Below are positions 1-11,548 of a stretch of DNA of 64,000 nucleotides, piece by piece. A program made the translations under genes and the position numbers. The DNA is taken from assembly GCA_035236585.1 (NCBI GenBank), contig CP141138.1, positions 26,237,437-26,301,436 of the forward strand, read 5' to 3'. The stretch comes from Warburgia ugandensis (taxonomy: Eukaryota > Streptophyta > Magnoliopsida > Canellales > Canellaceae). A model generated the notes under the pieces. That model searched no databases and was not told where the DNA came from. It worked only from the letters and a program-made list of their open reading frames with translations. How positions within the stretch are numbered: position 1 is the stretch's first letter; each line of letters opens with the position of its first letter.

Positions 1-2296
1 ACAATTTGATCAATTGAGTACCTCACAGTTAGTTGATATGCAAATTTGCACAGGATTTCACTTAATTAACTAACTAGTTTGTTTCGTTAGTCAGTTGAGC
101 TAAAGCCCATAAGTTTTAACCCATTTTGGCTAATCTCAAGAAACAGTTAGAGGTATTCCTTCAATCAATTAGTTTGAACCCCAACTATCAAAGCAAAGTT
201 GTTCCTTTTCTTTTTAGTTGGTTGATAATGATAAAGGCTAGTTGACTTCATTTCAGGTGAAGTCCTCTTCTACTTCAATTTCAAATCTTCATCAGTTGGT
301 TGATTTAGTTCCACTGATCGACTAAAGTTGCCATTAATGTTTGAGTATCTCATTACACTTTGTGCAATTAGTTGGTTAGTATGTTGACTTACTAATTTCT
401 TACTAAGTTGATTCTTTCTTTGAGTTATGTAGATTTAGTTAGTTGAAAGATTGCTTGTTGATCTACTAGTGGTACTTGAAGCAATTTTTAGTTACAGATT
501 CCATTGGCTAGTTGGATGTTCTTGAACTTCATCAATTTTCTTATGTTATGAAGTCTCAACTAATTAGTCTATGAATTAGACTGGTTGGAAGTCTTTAAAC
601 ACATGAAAATTATTATGTTCATGAGATTGAGATGAGTTCATTTGCACTATTCTAAATGTCGTGTTGAAGTCATGAGCTATTGTACTTGCATACACACAAA
701 CAAGATTAGATCAACATGATTAATGTTTTGCTATCATCAAAACAAAAAGGGTTTGGGCTAATATATTTATTGTTATCTCAAAGGTGAAATGACATAGGGG
801 TAGAGCTTTGTCTTTGTTATTACAATCCCACATGTGATCAATGATCAGCTGAGCAAAGTTGATTTTCTTTCCTTTTTAGATCAAGTGAATCAAATGATTT
901 CCAAGATGCTAGCTTAAGTTGGATCTCTAATTTTTGGAAGCAAAATTTTGCATGTATGTAAGTGGAGTAGCCTTTTTCTAAGCACAAATAGGTAAACTTA
1001 ATTTGAGCTCATTCATTCACATTTACTTGATCCGATATGGTTTAATATTCCTTCATCTTATTAATAGCTAATTTGAAGTGTTCCTATTTTTTCATTCCTT
1101 CATAAGGAATTCTTATATGTTGTTTTAGCACTTGTGCTTTGAGAAAAATATTCTTTCTAACAACATAAGTGACAAGAGAATCATGGAAATATTCTCCATG
1201 TTAGAGTAAAATACTCTAATGAGGTTCTAAAAAATAACTCCTTCCATGTCAAAGAGTTCATCAACATTCAACCTTTGGAATCAATACTCCAAACATATCA
1301 TGCTCTAGTCTATGAAAGAGAAAAAAACATATGAAAATTTCTAGGCAGAACAATCCTTTCATAGAACATCTTGTCTACAAAATTAGTGAGGCATGATGTG
1401 TTTGCCAACCACCAATCTTACGTGTATATCTCCTCATCTTGTTTCACAACCCAAAAAATTTAATTTACCTTTGAATCATTAATTTCTTCTTCAACACATC
1501 ATTTTGATCCATTTTAACATCATCCCATGAAATTTCTTTGTCAGCAACCTTCTTTCTTCTCTACTTGAATGTAGTCCTTAATCTTGATAATTGTCATCCT
1601 CAATGTTGATAACTACAATCACCCTCTTTTCCGTTTTATTTTGAAATGAACCTATCAACATTATTTTGCTTCTTCTTGTCTCAACCTTGGTGTAAATTTA
1701 TTCTAGGGCTTTAGGCTTTTTTATAGGATTTTGGGTGTCTTAAATGAATTTATGAAATGAATCCAAAGAAGGGCCTTATGGAAGTGATGAGTGATAAAAA
1801 AAGGATGACTTGGATAAGGGTGAAAATGAAGGGTCCAAAGCAATTAGGGATTGAGTTAACAAAATGATGCAAATGCAGATGAAAAACTAGTTTTTGACTT
1901 AATTTTGAGCATGGCAATTGACTATTGTTACTATATCCTAAAATTGGTAAAGTCATTCCCAAAGTAGTCATTTGAATTTGGGAAAATGGTTAGCTATTCT
2001 AGAATGGTGGGAAATTGAATAAAAATGTCTTTTGAAATTTTGGTTAACTACTTACCTTGAGTACTTAACTATTTTTAAGAATACATTGATATAGCTAAAT
2101 AGTTAGCTATAAAAAATTATTCTATAGTAGTCAACTAGGACTTGAATCTAGTTAACTCGATTTGACATGCACAATGCTCAAAATTTTCTATAAAACTCCA
2201 ATTGAGTGTTTTTGAAAATGCAGTCAATTGATTACAAAGAATAATAATTTTTTTACAAAATTAGATAGTTAAGCATTTTGGGTTAGAAGGGTAGAA
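1..2296 (-). other. Probable LTR/3' untranslated region of a decayed Sirevirus-like copia element
   Basis: No coding sequence is recognisable. The stretch lies downstream, in the minus-strand sense, of a Sirevirus-like pol remnant. Both its outer part (about 30-620) and the part next to pol (about 1,930-2,260) are rich in dispersed, degenerate near-palindromic words such as AGTTGACTA, AGTTGGTTGATT, TAGTCAACTAG and TAGTTAACTCG. Sireviruses are known for conserved palindromic motifs in their non-coding regions, so an LTR/UTR origin is plausible, but I could not find a TG...CA boundary or a target-site duplication. Assignment rests on position and motif style only. Confidence 0.35.
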
Positions 2297-3990
2297 ATGT
2301 GCAATTTTAAATATTTTGAAAAATTAGACCATTCACACAACATGGAAATCATGGACAATCACTTATGCAAAAATTCTCTTTTGATCATACAAAATATATA
2401 TTTAGCTAGTGGTTTGACCAAAATGTTAGCTAATTGTTTTTCAATTCCAATAAACTCAAGCAAAATGTCACCTTTTTAAAAATGATCTTGAAGACATGAT
2501 GCCTAATCTCAATATGCTTAATCTTTCAATATTGGACAGGTCCTTTGAAAGATTGATTATGATGAAGTTGCCATTGAATATAGGTACATGATCAAAATGC
2601 ATGTCATAATCTTTAGGTTGCTGTTTCATTTAAAGTATTCGAGCACAAATAACTACTAATTAAGATGTATTCAATTTCTATTGTTAAGAGCGCTACAAAT
2701 TTGTATTTCTTTGAAAACAATGAAATCAACGTGCTTCTTTGAAATTAGCAAGTATCACTAGTGCTCTTTCTATCAATTTTACAACCATAATCACCATCAA
2801 TATATGCACTCAAAAAGAAGGAAATGTTCCTATCATACCATAGTCCGAGGTGTAGTGTGTAAATAAGATATCAAAAGTTCCATCTAACAATAATAAAATG
2901 GGTTTCAAGTATTAAAATCTAGCACTCACAAACACACTAAATTGAGTATTAGGCCTACTAGCAATCAAGTTCGATAATGAACTAGCCATGCTTCTACATT
3001 TCTTAATATCAATACTTATACCTTTTCCATCAATTTCATGTTTAGAGGATTGTCTCACTGGAGTAGAGAATGACTTGGCCTTCTCATTTCCAAATCACTT
3101 AGGTAGACCTTTAACATATTTGGATTGGTTGATGAAGATATCACCTTGTGTTTGCTTCACTAGGAGTCCAAGAAAGAAGTTCAGCTCACCCATCATGCTC
3201 ATTTCAAATTTTACCTTCATACACTTGCAAAACTCCTTACACATACTTTCACCAATAGCATCAAATTAACATAATACATCAACATAAATATGAACTACAA
3301 TACTATCTTTGTCTTTGGTTCTAGTGAAAAGAGTTGTGTCAGGTTTTTCTCTTAAAAAAATATTATTCATAAAAAATTTGCTCATTCTTTCATACCAAGC
3401 TCTTGGAGGTTGCTTCAAACCATAAACATCTTTAGAAATATTAAAAACATGGTTATTAAATTTAGGATTTTCAAAACTAGGGGGTTATTCAATATAAACT
3501 TCTTTATTTATAAAACCATTTGGAAAAGCACTCTTCACATCCATTTAGTTAAGTTTGAAATCTTTGAAACATGCAAGTGCAATAAGCATGATTCCTTCTT
3601 CTAGAGAATATCCACAAGCCACAAGTTTATCTTTGTTCTTAATCATGAGACTGAGGTAATCAACTTTGTTTTTGAAACCCACTTGGTTCCAGTGACAAGA
3701 AGGTCATGAGATCTAGAAATAAGGGCCCAAACTTCATTTCCTTCAAATTGGTTCAACTTTTCTAACATTTCCATGGCCAGTCTATATCTAACATCACATT
3801 GTCAACAATCTTGGGTTCAAATGAGATAAGGATATAGCATATTGACATATTTGTTAAATTAGATCTTATTCTTACCTCAACTGATGGATCATCTATAATT
3901 TGATCCTTAAGATGACCATATGCATATGTCAATTCCTCTGGAAATGCTTGAAGTTGATCTTCTTATTGTGGTTGAGAAGTCTCCATATTC
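2297..3990 (-). pseudogene. Ty1/copia (Sirevirus-like) pol remnant: reverse transcriptase and RNase H
   Basis: Read on the minus strand, this decayed reading frame encodes the C-terminal half of a copia polyprotein, which would copy element RNA to DNA. From high to low coordinates: a start-of-RT block with ACFKDFKLN and MDVKSAFPNGFINKEVY (about 3,490-3,580), then VYGLKQPPRAWYERMSKF (about 3,370-3,425), a degenerate catalytic segment VHIYVD followed by lost residues, FEMSMMGELNFFLGL (about 3,165-3,215), the SRPNTQFSV block (about 2,935), an RNase H remnant, KHIEIRHHV (about 2,490-2,520), and the terminal KGDILLEF plus ANILVKPLA (about 2,395-2,475). Many stops and frameshifts occur. Integrase and gag are not seen, so the element is truncated near 3,990. 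The motif set matches the Sirevirus lineage better than Tork or Ale. Confidence 0.8.
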
Positions 3991-5330
3991 TTTCAAGTGG
4001 CTTCAGTAGCCATAGTTATATGCTCTCAAAAGCCATCATTTATGACTTTATGTAAAGGTGATTAAGAATCATAAGAAAGGGGGAAATAGAATGCTTGTTT
4101 CTTGTAAACCTTAAATAGTCCTCCAGTGAGGATGTGAGTGAGAATCCATATTGTAATACACTTGCTATATGTGATGTTGCCAACCATTTATATGGAGACG
4201 ATGTTTTCTCAGTCACCATATGTAGAGACCCTAGACATACATTGTGGTATGCAATAGTTTTTTGAACATGACTTGATCTCACTGAAACACTCGGCAAACA
4301 TGATTGAAGAGTTTTTATTAGATGAGCTAAACTATATATTTGACCTTAGACTTGGAGGTACATATGACTTGAGTGGTCTCATGCCTACCTTTGAGGACTC
4401 AAGTGGTAATGGTCATTGTGGGCCATATTTTGGTGCTTCAAGATACTATATTGAACTCATAGGAACCATAGAATGCTAAATAAGGGACCAACCCTACTAT
4501 GGGGAATGATATTCAATGTGGGACCACCATTGGTTGATCTTGTATAAATTGGGGGAATTGGTATAAATAAATGATTTATCTAGAGTGAAGATGACATTCA
4601 TTAGTGGGGCCTATTATGATTAGGTTATGTTTAGGAGTATCTAGTTAAATGTAGACATCTCCTTAAGGACATAAACCGAATATAGATTGGTGAGAAGGCA
4701 TAATAATTGCTCTGAAGGATAATTAATTTCACATTAGTGGGCCACATGTGATGATTGGTGGTGCATAGCTTGATATTGCATATTTCTATTTCAATGACGA
4801 TTGATTCACAATAGAAAGGAGTTCCATTTTAGACTAGAATATCTCACTTTTGGTAAATGGAATGAAATTAGAAACCTACTAAAGAGGAATTCTAAAGAGA
4901 TCACACCTTATGGAGTAAGTCAACGATGGGAATCTCTAGTTTCTTGTGTAAAAGAGCGACTTGGAGAGAAAGAAAGCCTTGGGGGGAGAGGGGGTCTATG
5001 TATACAAGCCCCTCCTCTCCCTCTCAAAAGGGAGAAAAAAATTAATTAGAAGTTAATTATAGAGTTGTTGTAACAACTACCTCTAGGAAGAAGAGAGAAG
5101 GAGAAAGAAATTGGGGGGTTGGGGTGGGGTGGGGGGCTTTCTGGTGGGGCTTTTGGGGTGGGGAGAGGGTTAGCATATATTTGCATATTATAATGGATTG
5201 TTCCAAGCCCTCTTAACTTATAGGAAGGTAAGACCTAACTCTTGGCTTGTTTTATAAGATCTAGAAATCTTGTAATCCATATGATCCAAGGGAAGAGAGT
5301 TTAGGATGATAATAGATTTTATTTTTCAGT
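3991..5330. other. Unclassified stretch, possibly LTR-derived, with a TATA-like site
   Basis: No protein domain could be recognised in either strand; the short open frames here lack any family motif. Around 4,980-5,050 there is a plus-strand run GGGGGTCTATGTATACAAGC followed by pyrimidine- and purine-rich blocks, which resembles the core promoter and leader of an LTR. No paired LTR, terminal TG...CA or target-site duplication was found, so the identity is open. Confidence 0.25.
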
Positions 5331-7229
5331 CCAAATATACCGCATAGACTAATAGTGGTTAAATGTGGATCTAATCCATCTAGTTGATATGTAAAATTCT
5401 ATTTACTGGGAATTAGAAAAACTACCTTAAAGTTTTAATTATTTAAGATTGACATAACCTACTCCTATTTAGTAATTTTTCCATGAAATTTTGAGAGAGC
5501 ACATGTTTTTCCCCAAGGATTCCAATAAAATTTGTTCCACCAAAAATAGTATGATTTAATATTTTTCCTCAAATGTTATCAAAAGTTTCTAAAATTAGTG
5601 ATTTTCTAAATCGTGGCCTTAGAGGTTGAATTTTTTAAACCTAATTTTATGGGATCTTTTCTACACAAAATTATACATGGCTTTTAAATTTAGTAAATTT
5701 TGGCAAGCTCTAGGAAAACTTAGTTAGCTAAGGCATAGCAATCAAAACATAATTGAATAACACCTACTTGGGCAGAAACTACTACACTTAGAAGAAATTA
5801 CATTTAGGCTAAATTAGATTCTCGTTGTTCCACTTTTGTAAAATAAACTAATAATTAGAAGTCAATGAAGGAAAGCCTTTTAGAGAGTTAGAGTACTCTA
5901 TCACCTTGGCTTTCCATGATATATAAGCTCTCTCCAATCAAAACTTCTACCATGTAAAAATATAATTGTTTCAACCCAAATCATATCAACTAAAGTTGTC
6001 TAGGTAATAGAAATAACATTATACATTTTTAACTTTTAATTTCTAACATTAAGCCAAAGTGAATAGCATTTATAATAGATGAAATGAATCTAACCACAAA
6101 CTAAACACTTTCTCAATGATATCACAAAAAACCATTTTGTTTTACTATGCAAGTGACTCAATATACCACTTAGTTGAGTAACCTACACCAGTTTTTAATG
6201 CCAACTCCTGAGTTTCAAAACTATGGTTTTTACATAATCCTATTTTGAGTATAAATACTTATTAAATAGTATTTTTCAAAAAATATGGTTCTTTCTTTTT
6301 TGAAAGTTAGACCCTCACACCCTCACTTAAGCTCTAATCCTATTCACATAGGGCAGAGACTCCTTATTGCACCAATGTGCTATAAGGCTTTGATGCAAAA
6401 AAATGTTTTTTTGAGTAAATATAATAACAAATTGACCATTTTTTATTATTATTTTATTTCCCCATGCATGATTTGTATGGGCTTCACATGTGTTACATGT
6501 ATATGACAAAGTTTGTTAACCTAAGCAACAAGCAGATAAATCGTTGCTACTCACACATGATGGAAAGTACTTTACTTATGCAACCTTTTGTGGTGTGTTT
6601 GGTTAGCAGGAAATGCATGGGATTTTTCTATTTTTCTTTAGATATGTAACATTGTTAGATAAGTGCTCGCACACCCTCCTAAGTGGGCTCAAACTCTTGG
6701 CCTACACAATTGAGACCCACTCTTGCACTACTCTCCATACTCACACACCCAAAATGCATGGAAATTGATTGAAATTGAAATCTAATTCTAGGTTTCTATG
6801 CTTTTCCACTTGTTGGTTTAATGATAATCTACTTCAAACTCCAATTGGAAAACAAACCCTTTTGAAATTTATTTATGCTTTAGAACATGAAATATCATTT
6901 TCATATAAATTGAAATTCAAAAAAGTGATAGGACGAAAATGACTTTCCCAAAAAATAATTTTCCAGCCATAGCAATTTCTTGCTCACTAAACAAGTCCTT
7001 ATCCTTAGTAATTCCTGGAGCTTTCTTGCTTACTAAATGGGTCAATAGTGATCCCTAACTAAATCATCCATCAAAGAGAATTTTAGGGATGTTTAAAATT
7101 GTCAAAAAATATTAAGCTTTGTGCTTCAATTTACAATTCAATTGAATACCCACAAATAATAATATAGAATGTAATACATGGAAGTACAAATCAAAGTAAG
7201 TAGTCAAAATCAAGACACCATATTTTTTA
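5331..7229. other. AT-rich stretch without recognised features
   Basis: I see no protein domain, RNA gene or bounded repeat here. Open frames are short and unsupported. The stretch is the left flank of the copia element C2, whose 3' LTR edge I place at 7,230, so it represents DNA that was present before that insertion and may itself be older transposon debris. Confidence 0.3.
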
Positions 7230-7688
7230 TGTTAAACCCCCCAAGGTGAAGGAAAAAACTGCACAACTCAATTCAACCAAATCCCCACTAAATAATAATA
7301 GAAACACAAAAATCTTCTCCAGCAACCCTAGAGGAATTCAAATCTTCAAAGGACAACACCTCTTGTAATAATAGTAATCAAAATGGAAAAAGCCTCCCAC
7401 AGATTAAAATGTATAAATCTTTCAAGGACACTTTGGAGAAACATACCGAGGCCGTAGATTGTGTGCATTATGAACCCAAAGATTAACCAATAAGTGGATG
7501 CCATGAATGGAGAGGAAATAACATATAGATGATTAAAGATAATAATTTTTCTTCTTCTCTAGTCTTTTTCTCTATCTCAAAAGAGGCAAAACCCTAAAAC
7601 TGTAACTCTTTTCTCACCTTTTTCTCTCTCTAGGTTGTCTAACATAAAGTGGAATCTCAAGAGGAGAGACACTATATACTATACATAT

Positions 7689-7733
<45 letters not shown>

Positions 7734-7851
7734 AAAGCAAATTTAGGAAAGTATCCTTTTACTAAAGGCAATTTCCACATAGAAATTATGTAATATGCTC
7801 TTTTAGCCATAAATTGGAGGACCCACTCCTTATAAGCAAAAAATCCCAACA
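7230..7851 (-). mobile_element. 3' LTR of Tork-like copia element C2
   Basis: In the minus orientation the sequence begins TGTTGGGATTTTTTGC immediately after a purine-rich stretch (AAAGGTGGA) that follows the end of the pol frame, and ends GGGGTTTAACA, giving copia-like TGTT...AACA termini and a length of 622 bp, normal for Tork LTRs. It contains a TATA-like GTATAGTATATAG (plus positions about 7,669-7,683) and a CT/GA microsatellite. The matching 5' LTR was not found, so the boundaries rest on the terminal motifs and the pol context alone. Confidence 0.6.
7690..7728. repeat. (CT)n microsatellite, 39 bp
   Basis: A perfect CT dinucleotide run inside the copia C2 3' LTR, just before its TATA-like site in element orientation. 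Confidence 0.95.
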
Positions 7852-8458
7852 AAATCCACCTTTGATACATGAGGAGGGAATTGCCATACCTATGCATGCT
7901 AGGGATTTGCAAAACTCAAGATTATTTTTAGGTAAGGCCTTTGTCATCATCTCCGACACATTCTTATCAGTATGGATTTCTTAGGATGAAACTTCTTCTC
8001 TTTTAGCACATTCCTTATGCAATGGTATCTAACATTGGTGTGCTAGGGCTTAGATAATAAGTATCCTAAAGTGGACTTTTTTGTGTCAATATCTTTAGCT
8101 ATATCTGCATCTATGTAGCCCTCTAGCAGAAGCTTACCACCTCCAAAGCATGAATACACTTTAGAGTGCCTCTGAGATACCTCCTAATCCATTTATTTTT
8201 ACCCATGCTCTTTACCATGATTTGCAAGATACCTACTAACCATGCCAACTGCATGCCCAATGTTGGACCTCATGTACACCATGGCATACATCAAACTTCC
8301 TATAGTTGAAGCATAGGGTGTTTTCTTTACCTTTACCTTTTTCCTTTACATTTGAAGGATAATCTACTGTAATCAACCTAAAATGTCCTATTAAGTAGAG
8401 TATTAACAAGCTTAACCTTGCCCATGTAAAACTTTTTTAAGTATTTTCTCCATGCATT
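7852..8458 (-). pseudogene. Copia C2 pol, 3' half: end of reverse transcriptase and RNase H
   Basis: Minus-strand reading gives KCMEKILKKFYMGKVKLVN from the very edge at 8,458, the block that follows the RT catalytic core in Tork-type copia polyproteins. It is followed by VKSMGKNKWIRRYLRGT (about 8,160-8,215), an RNase H remnant, and the terminal MTKALPKNNLEFCKSL (about 7,915-7,965) with AGMAIPS-like residues. Stops and frameshifts are frequent. The frame stops abruptly at 8,458, where the reverse-oriented LTR of G2 begins. Its missing 5' half resumes at 36,855 in the same strand, so one gene was split by the G2 insertion. Confidence 0.8.
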
Positions 8459-9002
8459 TGCCATAACTTGGGTTTTTATAATGCTTTTTAAATTCTTTTC
8501 GAAGTGTGGGGCCCCAAGTTTGAAAACAAATAGCGAAAACATTTTAATGAAATTATTTTTAAAACCTCGAGTTTTAACCTTCAACTCACTATTTATTTAT
8601 TTATAATTTATTTTGATTTCTAAAATAAGAAGGTCAAAGGCAAATTAAACCACGTCAATCAAAAGTCCAAAAGAGTTTACAATGGAACAAAGGAATTCTA
8701 GGGCAAATCTTGAAAAATCAAATAAATATTTCATTTTTCAAGTAAACCATTTAGACATAAATTTACTTCTTCAAAATCCATCTAATCGACAGCCACAATC
8801 CCTACATCATTGCGACTAGATGTCCAAATACGCAATGTATATATACAATCCAAATGTGTTTAAAACATACCCTCAACAAAAGATGTCTTAATCAGCTACT
8901 CGCCTAATCTTTCTTAACTCCTATCTATCTCTCTTAATATCTAAGGCATTGCAAAAATAGCTTAATACCTCAACAAGCTAGGCTTTGTAGGTACATGGAC
9001 AT

Positions 9003-9004
<2 letters not shown>

Positions 9005-9039
<35 letters not shown>
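9005..9039. repeat. (AAT)n microsatellite
   Basis: About twelve AAT/ATA trinucleotide units inside the G2 3' LTR. The corresponding place in the 5' LTR (near 18,250) has only a few units, so it expanded after the two LTRs separated. Confidence 0.9.
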
Positions 9040-9042
<3 letters not shown>

Positions 9043-9630
9043 GAGAAAATGAACATGCAATACATGGTCTAGGTGCCAAAGTCTCAAAAAACATGTGATA
9101 AGCTTCCACATGAAAACAGAGCTAACATGGTTTCTAATAATAATTATAAATGAGTGTGAGATAAATCATGGAAAGCACACAAAAATGATCAGTATGACAT
9201 GCAATAATATAAAGTATCAAGAGTCGTAATTATAATAATGCAGATTATGCAAAAATTGAGGAATATCTCAAATAAATATGTATGTCTTCAATGAGGGGTG
9301 CCCTAACATGCATGTCCCACAAGTGTACCATATATTCGAATGACAGGTCATGAGTACTGGCACTAATACTCCACATCATCATCATGCCATGGGTACATAA
9401 GGATATGTCTTTCTTGGTATGCTCACAATACTACATGAAAACACAAAACAACCATATGGACAGACATGCGATAATGATAACCAACTTTGGGGTCTATCAA
9501 CTACCACTCCCTGTGACATTAGAACTGCAAGCTAAGTGTTCATCCCACATGGGTGAAGATTGGAACTGTAGTGTAGACTACTCATAATACCAGTCTATGA
9601 TATTTACACATCTATGGGGCATATGTCTAT

Positions 9631-11548
9631 TGATAAGTGATTAATTTTGTATAAAAAAGTATCCAATTAGTAGTCTACACGTTATAAATAATAAGCATTG
9701 TTCTAGAATTTTTTTCAAAATTAATAACACATGCATTTATGAACTAATGATCCAAAAGTTTGATATTTCGTAGGTTCATTATATAATCCAGAGTATGTGA
9801 TTTATCATAATTTTTTAGGTATTAATTAGGATTTTTTATCTTTTCTAGGTGTTAAAAAGAACAATCTAAAGGCCAAGATTGCTTTAGAGAAAAAATCAAG
9901 CCATGCAAATCACCTGAGCCACATAAGTCATGCTAGAAGAAATCAAACCAAATAAGCCATGAAGTCAAAGAAACAAGCCATGATGCCACCAAGCTAGAAG
10001 TCATCAAATAAAGCCATGGACTTTGACTGAATGAATAGGGATCAATTGATAGATAGACATATTGAGGAAGAGAATCTAGGATGAACGCTTTTATCTATCG
10101 CTATGTGCTGACAAGCCATTTAAGCCAAGTCAACACAGATCCACACATTTTAGGAACTTTCTAAGTAATTTTTCATTTGAAGAAAATGTGTTTTGAAGCA
10201 AAAAAATAGGAAGAAAGGTTGACTTGTCAACAAATGTAGGTGGCATGCACATGTGGACCAATTAGAGAAGAGACCACATTCCTTAGACTTTTCTTTTCTC
10301 TCTCCTTCTAATTCCCTTCCACTCACCTTCCTAGTTTTCCACTTTCCTAGAGTCCTGCTCTAATTCCCTTATACTATCTTATCTCTTTCCCATTATTATC
10401 TCTCTTTCCTATCTTTCTAGTATGGAATCTTTTCAAATCTTATCACTTAGGAAGGAGGAGATCGCCTATAAATAGAACACCATCTTCACCATCTCCTTAA
10501 TAAGGAGTTCCACGCCTCCCTCCTTGGAGGCTTGTCCTCCACGCCTTCTCATGGTTCTCCATGCCTATTTCTAGCATCACCAAGCCTCACTCTAAGCTTC
10601 TCAACACGTCTGCCTTTGAGGTTTTGCACACCACCTTCAATATCTTTCCACGCCTTCTTTCCATGATGTTCCACACATCAAGCTAAGTTCTTCATGCATG
10701 GTTCTTTTCTTTTTCACATATTTTCTTCCTTTGTTTTATGGGCATCTTTCCTTTGGCTTTTTCCTTATTGTTTTGCTTCTAGTTTTAAGTTCTAGATCCT
10801 TGCACCCTAAGGCCATCAATCTCTTGTAGTGACAACCAAGTGATGGTAACCTTAGGATCAAATTAGTTGTTCTTTGTTCTTCCTTTAATTTGCTTTTCTT
10901 GTTTAGTTCTTTATTCTTCCTTCAGCTCTTAGGATGTTGGTTCTCCATCTTGTTTTCATTCTCTAATGCAATTCTATCCCTTAGTTCACATGCATAACCC
11001 TTGCTAAATAGTATTCAATTTTAGATTGAATTCAAGAATTAGTGTTTAGTTCTTTATGTTTCATGTGCACCATGCTTGTAACTCTTTAGATTCAATGAAT
11101 GAGATTTGATTCCATGCACACTCTTCTTTCCATGTTCCCTACTCATTCTCCCTTTAATGCTTATTTTGATTTGGTTTGGTTGAATGTTCAATTTAGTTGT
11201 TCTTTGATTATGCTTAAATCATGTTTAGATTTCATTATTTATGTTTGGGTTTAGTTGCATCCTTAGGTTAAAAGAAATTTCCAAGTTCTAGTTTTTCATG
11301 TTTCTAGTTTTGATTTTGAATGCATGTTAGTTTTAGAAAGTTTCCATTTAGTTAAGTTTAATTTTATGCATGTTTAAATTTCCAAATTATTTTCAATTCC
11401 TAGATTACTTCAACATATATATTGCTAGGATAGTTCATGTAAATCAAGATCCAATTACATATTCTGTGAGATTCCTCATGGGATTTGTCACTCGAGTATA
11501 AGTACTACATTGATTCGGGCACTTGCGAGTAATATTAAAGCTACACCA
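9631..11548 (+). mobile_element. Solo LTR X, Tat/Athila-like, 1,918 bp
   Basis: This block is absent from the otherwise matching LTR copy at 17,782-19,845 (empty site near 18,846), which fixes its edges precisely. It starts TGATAAGTGATTAATTTTG, ends AAAGCTACACCA and is flanked by a perfect 5-bp duplication TCTAT (9,626-9,630 and 11,549-11,553). The end carries GGGCACTTGCGAGTA, a hallmark I associate with Tat/Athila-group LTR ends. It has a TATA box at 10,467. No interior domain is present, so it is the product of LTR-LTR recombination. Confidence 0.9.
10463..10475 (+). promoter_or_regulatory. TATA box of solo LTR X
   Basis: GCCTATAAATAGA is a near-consensus plant TATA box in the middle of the LTR, followed by a pyrimidine-rich leader with repeated CCACGCCT-like words (10,508-10,690). 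It would mark the U3/R boundary about 30 bp downstream. Confidence 0.6.

Noticed and set aside
4040-5049. Possible small host genes (68-85 codons)
   Set aside because: No start context, domain or splice structure supports them. Codon use is AT-driven, and the stretch looks LTR-like.
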